This document shows, one piece after another, positions 1 to 6,936 of a stretch of DNA of 13,912 bases. The stretch's first letter is position 1. The number at the start of each line of letters is the position of its first letter. A model generated the notes under the pieces. That model was not told the DNA's origin and searched no databases. It saw only the letters and a program-made list of their open reading frames with translations. The position numbers and the translations under genes are program-made. This DNA comes from Actinomycetes bacterium. Lineage in GTDB: Bacteria > Actinomycetota > Acidimicrobiia > Spongiisociales > UBA5794. The DNA lies in contig JAMBLK010000006.1 in the NCBI GenBank assembly GCA_023336855.1, positions 1 to 13,912 on the forward strand. The letters run 5' to 3'.

Positions 1-26
1 CGCTGGTTCGATTCCAGCCGAGGGCG
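1..26 (+). tRNA. 3' end of a tRNA gene (truncated by window edge)
   Basis: Bases 2-6 (GCTGG) pair perfectly with 14-18 (CCAGC) around the seven-base loop TTCGATT at 7-13, which carries the invariant TTC and the purine-A of a T loop. Bases 19-25 (CGAGGGC) would be the 3' acceptor strand and G26 the discriminator. CCA is not encoded (27-29 read CCG), as is common in actinobacteria. The anticodon lies outside the window. An Arg tRNA would fit the acceptor and discriminator as I remember actinobacterial tRNAs, but this is a guess. Confidence 0.82.
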
Positions 27-76
27 CCGATCAGCAACACCTCCGCACCAGTGGACGTCGACTATCTGCTGTGACC

Positions 77-418
77 TCAGGAAGTGTCTGTATCTCCGGC
101 AGGAACAGATTCGTCGTCAGCCGTTGCATCATCGCTGGCATCCGAAGCGACATTGTCAGGGTTTGATTCGGAATCAGAGGCCGGCTCTTCGCCCGTGGAG
201 CACCGGCCGCCCACCACCTTCTTGACGACCGTCACGATTACGGCGACGACAGAGAGAAACAGAAGAACCTGGAAGAAACGCCGAAAACGGCGACCTGCCT
301 TCTCTCCCGTGGCGACAATCTGTTCGGCCGTCTCGAGAACGGTCTCGACTGTGCCCAGCTGGTTCTGAAGCCTCGAGACCGTCTCCTCGGCAACCAAGAT
401 CTTCTCCGTAGCGTTCAT
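77..418 (-). CDS. small single-pass membrane protein with coiled-coil head and acidic tail
   Basis: I do not recognise this 113-residue protein. Residues 3-40 are a helical, heptad-like stretch (ILVAEETVSRLQ and following) consistent with a coiled coil. A basic patch GRRFRR (42-47) precedes one membrane helix (about 49-66), then KK and a low-complexity acidic tail rich in D, S and E (about 74-113). By the positive-inside rule the head is probably cytoplasmic and the acidic tail outside, but basic residues flank both sides. The ATG is preceded by GAGGAAGT, a close-set ribosome binding site. It ends 50 bp from the tRNA that faces it. The composition of the tail and the usable start make it a likely real gene, but there is no functional clue. 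Confidence 0.7.
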   Translation of the reverse strand: MNATEKILVAEETVSRLQNQLGTVETVLETAEQIVATGEKAGRRFRRFFQVLLFLSVVAVIVTVVKKVVGGRCSTGEEPASDSESNPDNVASDASDDATADDESVPAGDTDTS

Positions 419-424
419 ACTTCC

Positions 425-439
425 TCAGCTTTCGTGCAT
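425..439 (-). other. possible four-codon upstream ORF (MHES)
   Basis: On the minus strand GGAG, five bases, then ATG CAC GAA AGC TGA forms a tiny ORF with its own good ribosome binding site. It ends six bases before the ATG at 418, and the gene's own ribosome binding site overlaps its stop. It could couple translation to the membrane protein gene. Such short ORFs arise by chance, so this is only a candidate. Confidence 0.25.
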
Positions 440-522
440 GCCTTCTCCACACCTAACCGTAGCCGCCGGCACCTCCATCTGCACCGGGCCCGGCTCCATG
501 CCGTTCTCACTTCTGCGGGCGA

Positions 523-1929
523 TCAGCCTGCACAGCTGAGGAGCGCCTCGACGGCCCGGTCGACGTCTTCCTCGTCGGTTGCCCAGTCCGAGACGGAGAT
601 CCTCATCAGGCGCATCCCGTTCCACGTGGTCCCCCCGAAATACGCCGTTCCGTCGGCCTGGATGCATGAGATCACACGATCGGTCAGCGCATCATGATCC
701 CCGTCGTCGGCGAGCCACCGGATCAGCACCTGGTTGAAGACAACATCGTTCATCACCTCGGCTCGACCGCTTGCCTCCAGCCGATCGGCGAACCGGCCGG
801 CCAGTAGACACAGCCGTGCCACCAGGTCATCGACTCCTGACCGACCGAGGGAGCGGAGCGTGGCATAGAGAGCTACTCCCCGCGCCCGCCGGGAGAACTC
901 CGGATTCCAGTCCGCCGAGTCCCGTGCGTCTCCGTCGGCCTTCGCGAGATAGGAGGCCTGCACGCCCATCGCCGCTCGGTGAGCATCCGGATGCCGACAG
1001 ATCGCGATGCCCGAGTCGTAGGTGACGTTCAGGAGCTTGTGGGCATCCACCGACCAGGAGTCGAGCCGCTCCAGGCCCTCGACGAGGTGCCTGTGGTCGG
1101 CCGACGCCCGTGCCCACAGCCCGACCGCCCCGTCCACGTGAACCCACGTTGGGTTTCCTCGATCTCGATGCCGGTCGGCAGCGTCGGCCACTGCTGAGAA
1201 CGGATCGAACGAGCCGGTGTTCACATTGCCGGACTCCACGCAGATCACGGTCGGGCCGATCAGATCGGCCAGAACCTTGTCGAGGGCTCCGGGGTCCATT
1301 CGTGACTGCCCATCGGACGGAACCTCGATGGCGGTTGCACCCCCGAGGCCGAGGTAGCCAAGGGCACGGGGAACCGTGGAGTGCCGCTCTGTCTTCACCA
1401 CGATGTTCACAACAGGAGCACCCTGGAGGCCGTATGCCTCGACGTCCCATCCGGCTTCGTCGAGAACATGGTGGCGAGCCGCCGCAAGACACGTGAAGGT
1501 GGCCATCTGTCCCCCGGTCACGAAGCCAACCGATGCATCCGGGGGAAGGTCGAGAAGATCCAGCAGCCATCCGGCCGCCACATCCTCGACTACCGCGACC
1601 CCCGGCGCTGCCGCATACAGGGCGGCGTTCTGATCCCAGGTCGAGACGAGTAGCTCGGCTCCGTATGCAGCCGGGTGCAGGCCCCCATTCACGAATCCGA
1701 AGTACCGGCCCGATGCGTGTGCGGCGATGAAGGGATCCAGGTCTCCGGCCAGACCTGCCACCACGTCTCCGGGGGGACTCCCCTCTTCCGGGAGCGGACC
1801 GCCCACGATTCCACGGATCTCTTCAGCATCGACGGGCCGATACACAGGCCGATCTGGAAGCGACTCGAGATAGCGGGCGGCCGGATCTGTAGCCGCCCGA
1901 ATGATGCTCTCCCAGTCAGATTGCCGCAT
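523..1929 (-). CDS. PLP-dependent group II decarboxylase family protein
   Basis: This 468-residue cytosolic enzyme has the fold type I PLP architecture of the glutamate/aromatic amino acid decarboxylase group. VTGGQMAT (137-144) matches the phosphate-binding loop, H183 (in ERHST) the ring-stacking histidine, D266 in HVDGAVG the aspartate contacting the pyridine nitrogen, and K298 in DAHKLL the Schiff-base lysine. Length is normal for the family. The substrate cannot be read from the sequence; aromatic or acidic amino acids are both possible, and some relatives are lyases. An upstream in-frame ATG at 1980 exists, but AAGGGA lies seven bases before the ATG at 1929 and the conserved part starts after it, so I chose 1929. 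It stands alone and is divergent from the deoD gene. Confidence 0.9.
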   Translation of the reverse strand: MRQSDWESIIRAATDPAARYLESLPDRPVYRPVDAEEIRGIVGGPLPEEGSPPGDVVAGLAGDLDPFIAAHASGRYFGFVNGGLHPAAYGAELLVSTWDQNAALYAAAPGVAVVEDVAAGWLLDLLDLPPDASVGFVTGGQMATFTCLAAARHHVLDEAGWDVEAYGLQGAPVVNIVVKTERHSTVPRALGYLGLGGATAIEVPSDGQSRMDPGALDKVLADLIGPTVICVESGNVNTGSFDPFSAVADAADRHRDRGNPTWVHVDGAVGLWARASADHRHLVEGLERLDSWSVDAHKLLNVTYDSGIAICRHPDAHRAAMGVQASYLAKADGDARDSADWNPEFSRRARGVALYATLRSLGRSGVDDLVARLCLLAGRFADRLEASGRAEVMNDVVFNQVLIRWLADDGDHDALTDRVISCIQADGTAYFGGTTWNGMRLMRISVSDWATDEEDVDRAVEALLSCAG

Positions 1930-2057
1930 GAGTGTTCCCTTCTGCACGAACCGAATCCAGGAGCGAACTCCTGCAGGCACGGTATCACTCGTCAGGTAAG
2001 CGCCGACCAGAGAGCGAGGAATGCCCGGTCCGACGGCCGACGACGCGGGTCAGCGCG

Positions 2058-2069
2058 TAGAATCCGTCG
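2058..2069 (+). promoter_or_regulatory. -10 box of a leaderless deoD transcript
   Basis: TAGAAT (2058-2063) matches the actinobacterial TANNNT -10 consensus and ends six bases before the ATG at 2070, placing the expected transcription start on the initiation codon. No Shine-Dalgarno sequence is present and I see no good -35. Confidence 0.6.
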
Positions 2070-2798
2070 ATGGCCACACCACACATCTCCGCTGAGCCCC
2101 ACGAATTCTCCGGCGTCTGCCTGCTGCCCGGTGACCCTCTGAGGGCACGGTACGTCGCAGAGCAGTTCCTCGATGACGCGGCGCTCGTCACGTCGGTCCG
2201 CAACATGGAGGGCTACACCGGCACGTACCAAGGACGACGAGTCTCGGTGATGGGCTCCGGCATGGGAATGCCTTCGATCCTGATCTACGCAACGGAGTTG
2301 ATCCGGCAGTACGGCGTCACCACACTCATCCGCATCGGCAGTTGTGGCGGACTCCACCCCGATCTCTTGATCCGGGATATCGTCATCGCCTCTGGAGCCT
2401 CCACAGACTCGAACGCGAACCGACTGCGGTTCGGCGGATTCGACTTCGCAGCGATCGCAGACTTCGGACTCACGCGAACCCTGGTCGAGGTTGCTGAAGA
2501 GCGAGAGGTACCGGTCAAGGTAGGGAACGTCCTCAGCTCCGACCAGTTCTACCACCCCCAACCAGAGTTGTTCGAGGTCGCCCGTCGCATGGGTGTGCTC
2601 GCGGTGGAAATGGAGGCGGCAGGTCTCTATGCCGTTGCTGCCGAGCACGGGGTTCGGGCGGCTGCAATCCTGACCGTGAGCGACATCATGGGTTCCGATG
2701 AAGCGATGCCGGCCGAGGACCGCCAGACTTCTCTCGACAAGATGATCACAATCGCTCTCGAGTCGGCCATTCGAAGCGAGGGCCGGACCAGCGCCTAA
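2070..2798 (+). CDS. deoD: purine nucleoside phosphorylase, DeoD type
   Basis: This 242-residue protein matches the hexameric bacterial PNP in length and motifs (the E. coli enzyme is 239 residues). It splits purine (deoxy)nucleosides with phosphate to free base and (deoxy)ribose-1-phosphate, in cytosolic purine salvage. The N-terminus MATPHISA carries the subunit-crossing H5. G21, R25, R45 and R88 with S91 (IRIGSCGG) form the phosphate site. VEMEAAGLY (179-187) binds the ribose through E180, M181 and E182. D205 in TVSD is the catalytic acid on the base. The transcript is probably leaderless. The stop codon overlaps that of the convergent SGNH lipoprotein gene by four bases. No other nucleoside gene is adjacent. 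Confidence 0.95.
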   Translation: MATPHISAEPHEFSGVCLLPGDPLRARYVAEQFLDDAALVTSVRNMEGYTGTYQGRRVSVMGSGMGMPSILIYATELIRQYGVTTLIRIGSCGGLHPDLLIRDIVIASGASTDSNANRLRFGGFDFAAIADFGLTRTLVEVAEEREVPVKVGNVLSSDQFYHPQPELFEVARRMGVLAVEMEAAGLYAVAAEHGVRAAAILTVSDIMGSDEAMPAEDRQTSLDKMITIALESAIRSEGRTSA

Positions 2799-3730
2799 GA
2801 GTCGAGCGGCTCCCAGTTGGGGTAGATGGCCTCAGCGACGAGTTCGGCGTAGATCACACGACCGGCCTGCGTCGGATGGAAATTGTCGGCGGCGAACAGA
2901 TCGGATCGACCCTCGGTCGGTGTGAACCATTCGACGAGGACCGCGTTGTCGTATCGCTCAACACCGGCAGCGATCTCACGATTCGACGTGGCTTCCCAAC
3001 TGCGGGTAGGAACGTGAACATTGACGAACACCATGAGGGGGACGTCGGCTGCGATCTCCATCACTTCGTCGAAGTGGCGGGCCTGCACCGCTCCGTTCGT
3101 GCCGAGTGCGATGATGATCACCTGGGGTGGTACCGGCCTGGCCAGTAGATCCCGGACAAGGCGGGGAGCATCAAAGAATTGCCGGGAGACGGTCGCATCC
3201 ACGGTGCCCGGGCCGATGCGCTTCTCGAGTTCTTCCTTCGAACCGAGCATCACCGAATCGCCGACCGCCGCGATCCAGCCGTCCTCAGGAGCGAAGATGT
3301 ACGTGGTCGATACGGCCGTTGTGTTCCCATCTTCGTCGATCGCTTCGACGGTGACCTCGTTCTCGCCGATGTCCGAGGGCAGCATCACGATGAACGTCCC
3401 CTGGGCATCGACGTCGACCGGTTCGCCGTTCACCAGGACCTCAACGGCCGTATCCGCTGTTCCGACGAACTCCACCATGTAGGTGTCGACGACATCGCCA
3501 TCGGCCGGGATGGTCTTAACGACCGGTGGTTCGACCACCGGTGCTTGTGTCGTGGACGTGGTGGAACTCGTGCTGGTCTCCGGCGCAACCGTCGTCTCGA
3601 CAGCGGTCGTGGTCGTCGTCGACTCCATTGGTGCAAAGGTTTCGGTCGTAGCGGGCTCTGCTGCGGGAGCGCTCGAGCAGGCGGCAGCGATGAGGGAGAC
3701 GAGCGCCAGCAGAATCATCAGTCGTTTCAT
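2795..3730 (-). CDS. secreted SGNH/GDSL-type hydrolase lipoprotein with Ig-like domain
   Basis: This 311-residue protein starts with a lipoprotein signal (MKRLMILLALVSLIAAAC, acylated at C18). A Thr/Ser-rich linker follows (about 29-63), then a beta-rich Ig-like domain (about 70-146) and an SGNH domain (about 150-305). Block I is VGDSVMLG with nucleophile S159, block III is LGTNG with N212, and block V is DNFH with D282 and H285. The block II glycine is not obvious. Free-standing SGNH domains of this kind resemble the C-terminal extracellular domain of acyltransferase-3/OatA proteins, so cell-envelope acyl or acetyl ester transfer or hydrolysis is plausible but unproven. The start has no clear ribosome binding site; CACAAT lies seven bases before the ATG, a poor variant of the leaderless -10 pattern. 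It is divergent from the 15-residue repeat protein gene. Confidence 0.85.
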   Translation of the reverse strand: MKRLMILLALVSLIAAACSSAPAAEPATTETFAPMESTTTTTAVETTVAPETSTSSTTSTTQAPVVEPPVVKTIPADGDVVDTYMVEFVGTADTAVEVLVNGEPVDVDAQGTFIVMLPSDIGENEVTVEAIDEDGNTTAVSTTYIFAPEDGWIAAVGDSVMLGSKEELEKRIGPGTVDATVSRQFFDAPRLVRDLLARPVPPQVIIIALGTNGAVQARHFDEVMEIAADVPLMVFVNVHVPTRSWEATSNREIAAGVERYDNAVLVEWFTPTEGRSDLFAADNFHPTQAGRVIYAELVAEAIYPNWEPLDS

Positions 3731-3805
3731 GAGCGGGATTGTGCCCCCGAAACACAGGTACTTACATCTCTATAGGATTCCGGTCAGCGACCCGAGGACC
3801 ACACC

Positions 3806-4237
3806 ATGCCCGATCAGCAGAATCCGACAGAACCTTTCCAGGAGGAAGTTCGGGCAGAAGTCGTGAACATCAATCAGGGCGGTGCCGGCCACGTCGACGC
3901 CGAAACGGTCTCGATCCGACAGGGAGGCGCCCAAACCATCGCTTCCGGATCAGCCGACATCACGCAGGGTGGCGCAATCTTCATCGATGCCGAGCATGCG
4001 ACGGTGAATCAATCTGGAGCGGGGGTCATCGTCGCCGAAGAGGCAGCGATGGACAACACTACGGCTGGTCTGGTCGTGGCCTCGAAGGTCAATGCGAAGA
4101 ACTCACGGATCGCCCTCCTCCTCGGTGGAACCGTTGAAGGAAGGCCCGACATCGCCGTCGATGCTCGGGTCGCCGCCATCATCGGTGCCTCGGCAGTCGT
4201 CACGCTATTCATCCTGCGCAGACTGTTCCGCTCGTAG
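3806..4237 (+). CDS. tail-anchored protein of six 15-residue repeats (predicted beta-helix)
   Basis: I do not recognise this 143-residue protein. After a 20-residue acidic leader, residues 21-110 are six gapless 15-residue repeats of the type x-I-x-Q-G-G-A-x-x-I-x-A-E-x-A. The hydrophobic spacing suggests a short right-handed beta-helix, loosely like bactofilins or pentapeptide-type solenoids. The last two repeats lose the QGG motif. Residues about 121-136 form one membrane helix ending in RRLFRS, so the protein looks tail-anchored with the repeat domain in the cytoplasm. No signal peptide is present. The start is supported by GAGG eight bases before the ATG. A TAGGAT box at 3773-3778 may be its -10. 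The DUF2157-like membrane protein gene follows 52 bp later and may be cotranscribed. Confidence 0.85.
   Translation: MPDQQNPTEPFQEEVRAEVVNINQGGAGHVDAETVSIRQGGAQTIASGSADITQGGAIFIDAEHATVNQSGAGVIVAEEAAMDNTTAGLVVASKVNAKNSRIALLLGGTVEGRPDIAVDARVAAIIGASAVVTLFILRRLFRS
3866..4135 (+). repeat. six tandem 45-bp (15-codon) coding repeats
   Basis: Translated in 15-residue blocks the region reads NINQGGAGHVDAETV, SIRQGGAQTIASGSA, DITQGGAIFIDAEHA, TVNQSGAGVIVAEEA, AMDNTTAGLVVASKV and NAKNSRIALLLGGTV, with no insertions. The codons differ synonymously between blocks (for example CAGGGCGGTGCC against CAGGGAGGCGCC), so the duplication is old and the protein sequence is what has been kept. Confidence 0.9.
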
Positions 4238-4289
4238 GTCCCTTGCGCCGCACCGCCTAATCAGGTATTGATAGGGGTGGAGGTGTGTC

Positions 4290-5234
4290 ATGTCTGGTCG
4301 ACTCCACGACGACCTGGATCGCTGGAGGGCAGCAGACCTCATCAGCGACGATCAGGCCGATGCCATCGCCGAGTTCGAGACCGGCGAATCCGTTCCGGGA
4401 CCGGGGTTCCTCGCTGAAGGCCTCGGCTACGTTGGCGCCGCACTAGCGGTCGGCGCCGGGGTCCTCATCGCCCAGAACGCATGGGAAGACCTGAGTACTG
4501 CCGGGCGTCTCACCCTGATCGCCGTACTCGCCCTCGCCATGTTCGGCGCTGGATGGGCACTCCGATCCCGCGAGGTGCCCGCCCTTCAGAGGCTCACCGA
4601 CGTCATGTGGTTCGGTGCAACCGCCGCCGCGGGCGCGTTCGCTGGCTTGTTCGGATCCGATGTGGTGGGTCTCGTCGACCAGGAGATCGGCGTCGCCGTC
4701 GGTTTGACCGTCGTTGTCATTGGCGGAGCCTTGTGGGCGCTTCGACAAAGATCTCTCGAACTGATCGCTCTCGTCCTCGGTATCACCATCACCGTGATGA
4801 GCGCGACGACCCTGGTTACCAGTGGCGACGTCTCTCCCCTCGTCTTCGGACCGATCCTCTGGGTCATCGGCGCATCGCTCCTGGCAGCAGGACGCTCCGA
4901 ACGCATCGCCCCCGCCTCGACGGCGAAGGTGGTCGGGGCGCTCGGTGTCGCCTTCGGTTCACAGGTCATCTCAGTTGAGGGAGACATCCTTGGAGCAGCA
5001 TTCGCTGCTGTTACCGCTGGAGCCCTCATGGTCTACGCCGTGAAGGAGCGCGACGACATCATGCTCGCCATCGGCGGGATCATGGTGCTGCTCTTCGTTC
5101 CCCAACTCATCTTCGCCGTGTTCGGCGATTCCCTCGGTGCTCCCGTGGCATTGTTCTTGACCGGCACCGCACTCGTCGTGATCGCCATCACGATCACGAA
5201 GGCACGGACAGTAGGGCACTCGGATAAGCGGTAG
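4290..5234 (+). CDS. DUF2157-like polytopic membrane protein
   Basis: This 314-residue protein has the family layout: an N-terminal soluble helical segment (1-40: LDRWRAADLISDDQADAIAEFE) followed by a run of membrane helices, roughly at 45-61, 73-91, 106-122, 132-150, 157-174, 183-200, 213-228, 233-250, 256-276 and 284-302. The helix count is approximate. No catalytic motif is visible and the family has no established function that I know of. ATG 4290 is preceded by a strong GGAGG. The gene ends 9 bp before treS, and its stop codon lies within the -10 box proposed for treS. A decayed relative occurs at 11038-11322. Confidence 0.85.
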   Translation: MSGRLHDDLDRWRAADLISDDQADAIAEFETGESVPGPGFLAEGLGYVGAALAVGAGVLIAQNAWEDLSTAGRLTLIAVLALAMFGAGWALRSREVPALQRLTDVMWFGATAAAGAFAGLFGSDVVGLVDQEIGVAVGLTVVVIGGALWALRQRSLELIALVLGITITVMSATTLVTSGDVSPLVFGPILWVIGASLLAAGRSERIAPASTAKVVGALGVAFGSQVISVEGDILGAAFAAVTAGALMVYAVKERDDIMLAIGGIMVLLFVPQLIFAVFGDSLGAPVALFLTGTALVVIAITITKARTVGHSDKR

Positions 5235-5243
5235 CCTGCCGCT
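5232..5243 (+). promoter_or_regulatory. -10 box of a leaderless treS transcript
   Basis: TAGCCT (5232-5237) fits TANNNT and ends six bases before the GTG at 5244. Its first three bases are the stop codon of the upstream membrane protein gene. There is no ribosome binding site before the GTG, which supports leaderless initiation rather than simple readthrough. Confidence 0.55.
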
Positions 5244-6869
5244 GTGAGCACACCCTGGTTCGTCGATGCCGTCTTCTACGAAGTCCCCGTCTACGCCTTC
5301 TTCGACTCTGACGGTGACGGCGTGGGCGACTTCGCCGGCCTGACCGGGAAGCTCGACTATCTCGAATGGCTCGGTGTCACCTGCATCTGGCTGCTTCCGT
5401 TCTACGAATCGCCGCTCCGTGACGGCGGCTACGACGTATCGGACTTCCGGTCGGTCCTCCCCCGGTACGGGACGGTCGCCGATGTTCAGCGCTTTCTGGA
5501 CGAGGCCCATCGGCGCGGACTCCGGGTGATCGCGGACATGATCGTGAATCACACGAGCGACCAGCATCCGTGGTTCCAGGAGGCACAAGAACCCGGATCG
5601 GCGCTTCGGAACCGATACGTTTGGTCCGACACACCCGACCGGTATCCAGATGCGAGGGTCATCTTCACCGACACTCACGATTCGAACTGGACGTGGAACC
5701 CGGTCGCCGAGGCGTACTACTGGCATCGCTTCTTCGATCACCAGCCGGATCTCAACTTCGATGATCCGGGCGTTCAAGACGAGATCGAGGACGTCATCCG
5801 ATTCTGGCTCACCCTCGGCTTCGACGGGCTACGCCTCGACGCCGTTCCCTACTTGTACGAACGGGACGGCACCGATGGCGAGAACCTCCCCGAAACTCAC
5901 GACTATCTGAAGCGTCTTCGATCGATGGTCGACAACGAGTTCGACGACCGGATGCTGCTCGCCGAAGCGAATCAATGGCCGGAAGACGTCGTCGAGTACT
6001 TCGGTAACGGCGACGAGTTCCACATGGCTTACCACTTCCCTCTGATGCCGCGGCTCTTCCTGGCGTTGGCCAAACGCGACGTCGGCATCGTGATCGACAT
6101 CCTCGATCGAACTCCGGAGATACCCAACGGGTGCCGATGGGGCATGTTCCTCCGCAACCATGACGAACTGACGCTCGAGATGGTGAGTGAGGACGAGCGG
6201 GAGCACATGTGGCGGCATTATGCGCCCGATCCTTCGATGCGCAAGAACGTTGGAATCCGGCGACGCCTCGCTCCGCTTCTCGGCGGTGACCGACGCAAGA
6301 TCGAGTTGCTCAACGCACTGCTGCTCTCGTTCCCCGGCAGCCCCTTCCTCTACTACGGCGACGAGATCGGGATGGGTGACGAACATCGTCTCGACGACCG
6401 CGACGGAGTTCGAACGCCCATGCAGTGGGATGACTCTCCGTCGGCAGGGTTCTCGAGCGCCGACCCCGTCGACCTCTATCTGCCGATCGTGTCGTCCTCG
6501 GAGTACTCACCGGCCGCTGTGAACGTGACTGCCCAGAGCAACGATCCCGACTCCCTCTTACGCTGGATGCGAGAGATGCTTGCGATCCGGTCCGACTCGC
6601 CGGTCCTGAGCGATGGGGCGTTCCAGATCATCCGTGTGTCCGACCCGGCCATCCTGTCCTTCGAGCGCACCGATCCCGCTTCGACGCTCCTCGTCGTTGC
6701 CAACTTCTCCGAGGCAATGGTCAGTGCCACCCTCGACATGGCAGCGAAACCGGCAACGACCCTGGCCGGAGCACCGGGAGTTTCGCTTGATGGAACATCC
6801 GTCACGCTCGGTCCCTACGGGTGGGCATGGTTCGACGTCCCCATCCCGAAGAATGAGTCAAGGGCGTGA
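5244..6869 (+). CDS. treS: trehalose synthase (maltose alpha-D-glucosyltransferase), GH13
   Basis: This 541-residue cytosolic GH13 enzyme interconverts maltose and trehalose by intramolecular transglucosylation. The family order is intact: FYEVPVYAFFDSDGDGVGDF (11-30), VNHTSDQHPWF (101-111), nucleophile D199 in DGLRLDAVPYLYE, acid/base E241 in LLAEANQWP, and D307 in RNHDEL. The VPVYAF start, the DAVPYLYE sequence and LLAEANQWPEDV are what separate TreS from ordinary alpha-glucosidases. It lacks the C-terminal maltokinase domain fused in some bacteria, and no maltokinase gene is in the window. The start is GTG with no ribosome binding site. The alpha-glucosidase gene follows after 67 bp, suggesting a joint path trehalose to maltose to glucose, or trehalose synthesis from maltose. 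Confidence 0.95.
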   Translation: MSTPWFVDAVFYEVPVYAFFDSDGDGVGDFAGLTGKLDYLEWLGVTCIWLLPFYESPLRDGGYDVSDFRSVLPRYGTVADVQRFLDEAHRRGLRVIADMIVNHTSDQHPWFQEAQEPGSALRNRYVWSDTPDRYPDARVIFTDTHDSNWTWNPVAEAYYWHRFFDHQPDLNFDDPGVQDEIEDVIRFWLTLGFDGLRLDAVPYLYERDGTDGENLPETHDYLKRLRSMVDNEFDDRMLLAEANQWPEDVVEYFGNGDEFHMAYHFPLMPRLFLALAKRDVGIVIDILDRTPEIPNGCRWGMFLRNHDELTLEMVSEDEREHMWRHYAPDPSMRKNVGIRRRLAPLLGGDRRKIELLNALLLSFPGSPFLYYGDEIGMGDEHRLDDRDGVRTPMQWDDSPSAGFSSADPVDLYLPIVSSSEYSPAAVNVTAQSNDPDSLLRWMREMLAIRSDSPVLSDGAFQIIRVSDPAILSFERTDPASTLLVVANFSEAMVSATLDMAAKPATTLAGAPGVSLDGTSVTLGPYGWAWFDVPIPKNESRA

Positions 6870-6923
6870 GACAGAGCGGTCCCGGCAACTGACCGGCGAC
6901 GGGCACCGGCGTGGACCCGGCAC

Positions 6924-6936
6924 TACCGTTCCGACG
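6924..6936 (+). promoter_or_regulatory. -10 box of a leaderless alpha-glucosidase transcript
   Basis: TACCGT (6924-6929) fits TANNNT and ends seven bases before the ATG at 6937. No Shine-Dalgarno sequence precedes that ATG. The reading frame stays open upstream into treS, so this box helps to fix the start. Confidence 0.5.

Noticed and set aside
1..76. tRNA 3' end as a mobile-element attachment site
   Set aside because: No integrase, no second copy of the tRNA end in the window and no composition change beside it.
4971..5777. 268-codon minus-strand frame across the DUF2157-like and treS genes
   Set aside because: It spans two real genes on the opposite strand and has no domain signal of its own.
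6613..6936. Upstream extension of the alpha-glucosidase frame
   Set aside because: It lies out of frame inside treS, is Ser/Arg/Pro-rich, and the GH13 homology starts only after the ATG at 6937.
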